DNA of 5,745 nucleotides from positions 1-5,745 of the forward strand of contig DURF01000069.1 of NCBI GenBank assembly GCA_012837395.1, given 5' to 3'. The notes below the pieces were generated by a model. The model did not search any database, was not told where the DNA came from, and saw only the letters and a program-made list of their open reading frames with translations. Position numbers and translations under genes: made by a program. The DNA is from Acholeplasma sp. (GTDB lineage Bacteria; Bacillota_I; Bacilli_A; Acholeplasmatales; Acholeplasmataceae). Position 1 is the first letter of the stretch; each line of letters opens with the position of its first letter. Positions 5,193 to 5,745 of this stretch are shown piece by piece.

Positions 5193-5745
5193 ATGAAAAA
5201 ATACTTTTCAATATTTTTACTATTTTTAGTATCAATAATCTTAGTTGCCTGTAAAGATAATAAGCCTGTTGAACTAAATTATGAAGAAGATATCTATTAT
5301 AGTTTGTTTGTAAGGTCATTCGCTGATTCTGATGGTGATGGCATTGGTGATTTAAATGGTATTACTGAAAATTTAGATTATTTAGAAGAGTTAGGTATTA
5401 CTGCTTTATGGTTGTTGCCAATTTTTGAATCACCAACTTATCATGGTTATGATACGATCGATTATTATAAAATTAATCCAGATTATGGAACAATGGATGA
5501 TTTAGAAAACTTAATAAATGAAGCTAATGAAAAAGATATAAAAATCATTTTAGATTTAGTTATTAATCATACATCAGATCAACATCAGTGGTTTATTGAA
5601 GCAAGCAAAGGAACTAATAATCCATATAGAGATTATTATGTTTGGAATGGTAATAGTGCTCATCAAGAGTTTGTTGGTGGAATGATGGATTTAAACTTAA
5701 GAAATGAAGAAGTTAAAGAAAAAATGTTTGAAGTTGTAGATTATT
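5193..5745 (+). CDS. Lipoprotein alpha-amylase family (GH13) glycosidase, 5' part only
   Basis: The first 184 codons of a gene that runs off the window. The N-terminus is a lipoprotein signal: MKK, a hydrophobic stretch at about 5-18, and lipobox LVAC with Cys20 as the lipidated residue, so the enzyme should be anchored on the outer face of the membrane. From about residue 33 the GH13 TIM barrel begins: the strand-1 region IYYSLFVRSF; a calcium-type loop DSDGDGIGD at 45-53; ALWLLPIFESPTYHGYDTIDY at about 71-91 (in two joined parts, before and after the SPTYHGYD loop); and conserved region I DLVINHTS at 121-128. MMDLN at 164-168 corresponds to the family region usually read as MPDLN or QPDLN. 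The catalytic Asp, Glu and Asp lie beyond the window. It is likely to act on starch, maltodextrin or related alpha-glucosides; the exact specificity cannot be judged from this part. The start is fixed by AAAAGGGG (5177-5184) and by zero spacing from the RDD gene. Confidence 0.92.
   Translation, partial: MKKYFSIFLLFLVSIILVACKDNKPVELNYEEDIYYSLFVRSFADSDGDGIGDLNGITENLDYLEELGITALWLLPIFESPTYHGYDTIDYYKINPDYGTMDDLENLINEANEKDIKIILDLVINHTSDQHQWFIEASKGTNNPYRDYYVWNGNSAHQEFVGGMMDLNLRNEEVKEKMFEVVDY

Noticed and set aside
5137..5319. Open frame of 60 codons antisense to the RDD-amylase junction
   Set aside because: It covers the tightly joined ends of two real genes and has no ribosome binding site or promoter.
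1..5745. Mobile element, CRISPR array, phage attachment site, tRNA or rRNA
   Set aside because: No transposase, regularly spaced repeats, long terminal inverted repeats or cloverleaf-like segment was seen on reading both strands.

Overview
The window is AT-rich bacterial DNA with short intergenic gaps. All five complete genes end in TAA. All ten tryptophans I can read in the six coding regions are encoded by TGG, and no in-frame TGA occurs. This argues against the UGA=Trp code of Mycoplasma and Spiroplasma. Together with the lysine/asparagine/isoleucine-rich proteins, strong Shine-Dalgarno sites and Firmicute-type cre operator, it suggests a standard-code Mollicute (Acholeplasma or a close relative such as the Izemoplasma group) or another very low-GC Firmicute. 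The taxonomic placement is inference.

Layout from left to right: (1) trhO, a rhodanese-family tRNA U34 hydroxylase, on the + strand (56-997). (2) A convergent phosphoglucomutase/phosphomannomutase on the - strand (1025-2683). The two genes share one bidirectional terminator hairpin whose arms contain both stop codons. (3) A 79-88 bp divergent promoter region holding a perfect TATAAT with an extended -10 and a cre-like/LacI-type operator. (4) A small regulator with a PucR-type C-terminal helix-turn-helix, most likely starting at ATG 2772 rather than GTG 2763, followed by a terminator. (5) A complete MsmK/UgpC/MalK-type sugar ABC transporter ATPase on its own, with its own extended -10 promoter and terminator. 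(6) A promoter with a full-consensus cre box (4654-4667) driving a small RDD-family membrane protein. That gene abuts, with zero spacing, (7) the start of a lipid-anchored GH13 alpha-amylase-type glycosidase, cut off by the window edge at 5745.

Apart from trhO, the genes fit one theme: use of extracellular alpha-glucans. A surface lipoprotein glycosidase would cut maltodextrin or starch. A MalK/MsmK-type ATPase would power uptake through permeases encoded elsewhere. Phosphoglucomutase would connect glucose-1-phosphate with glucose-6-phosphate, and so with glycolysis or UDP-glucose for glycolipids. The cre and cre-like boxes indicate carbon catabolite control of at least the RDD-amylase operon. 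I found no mobile element, CRISPR array, tRNA or rRNA, and no clear sign of an undescribed multi-gene system. The more interesting points are the RDD-amylase pairing, the shared operator-like elements, the short PucR-type regulator, and the repeated use of extended -10 promoters.
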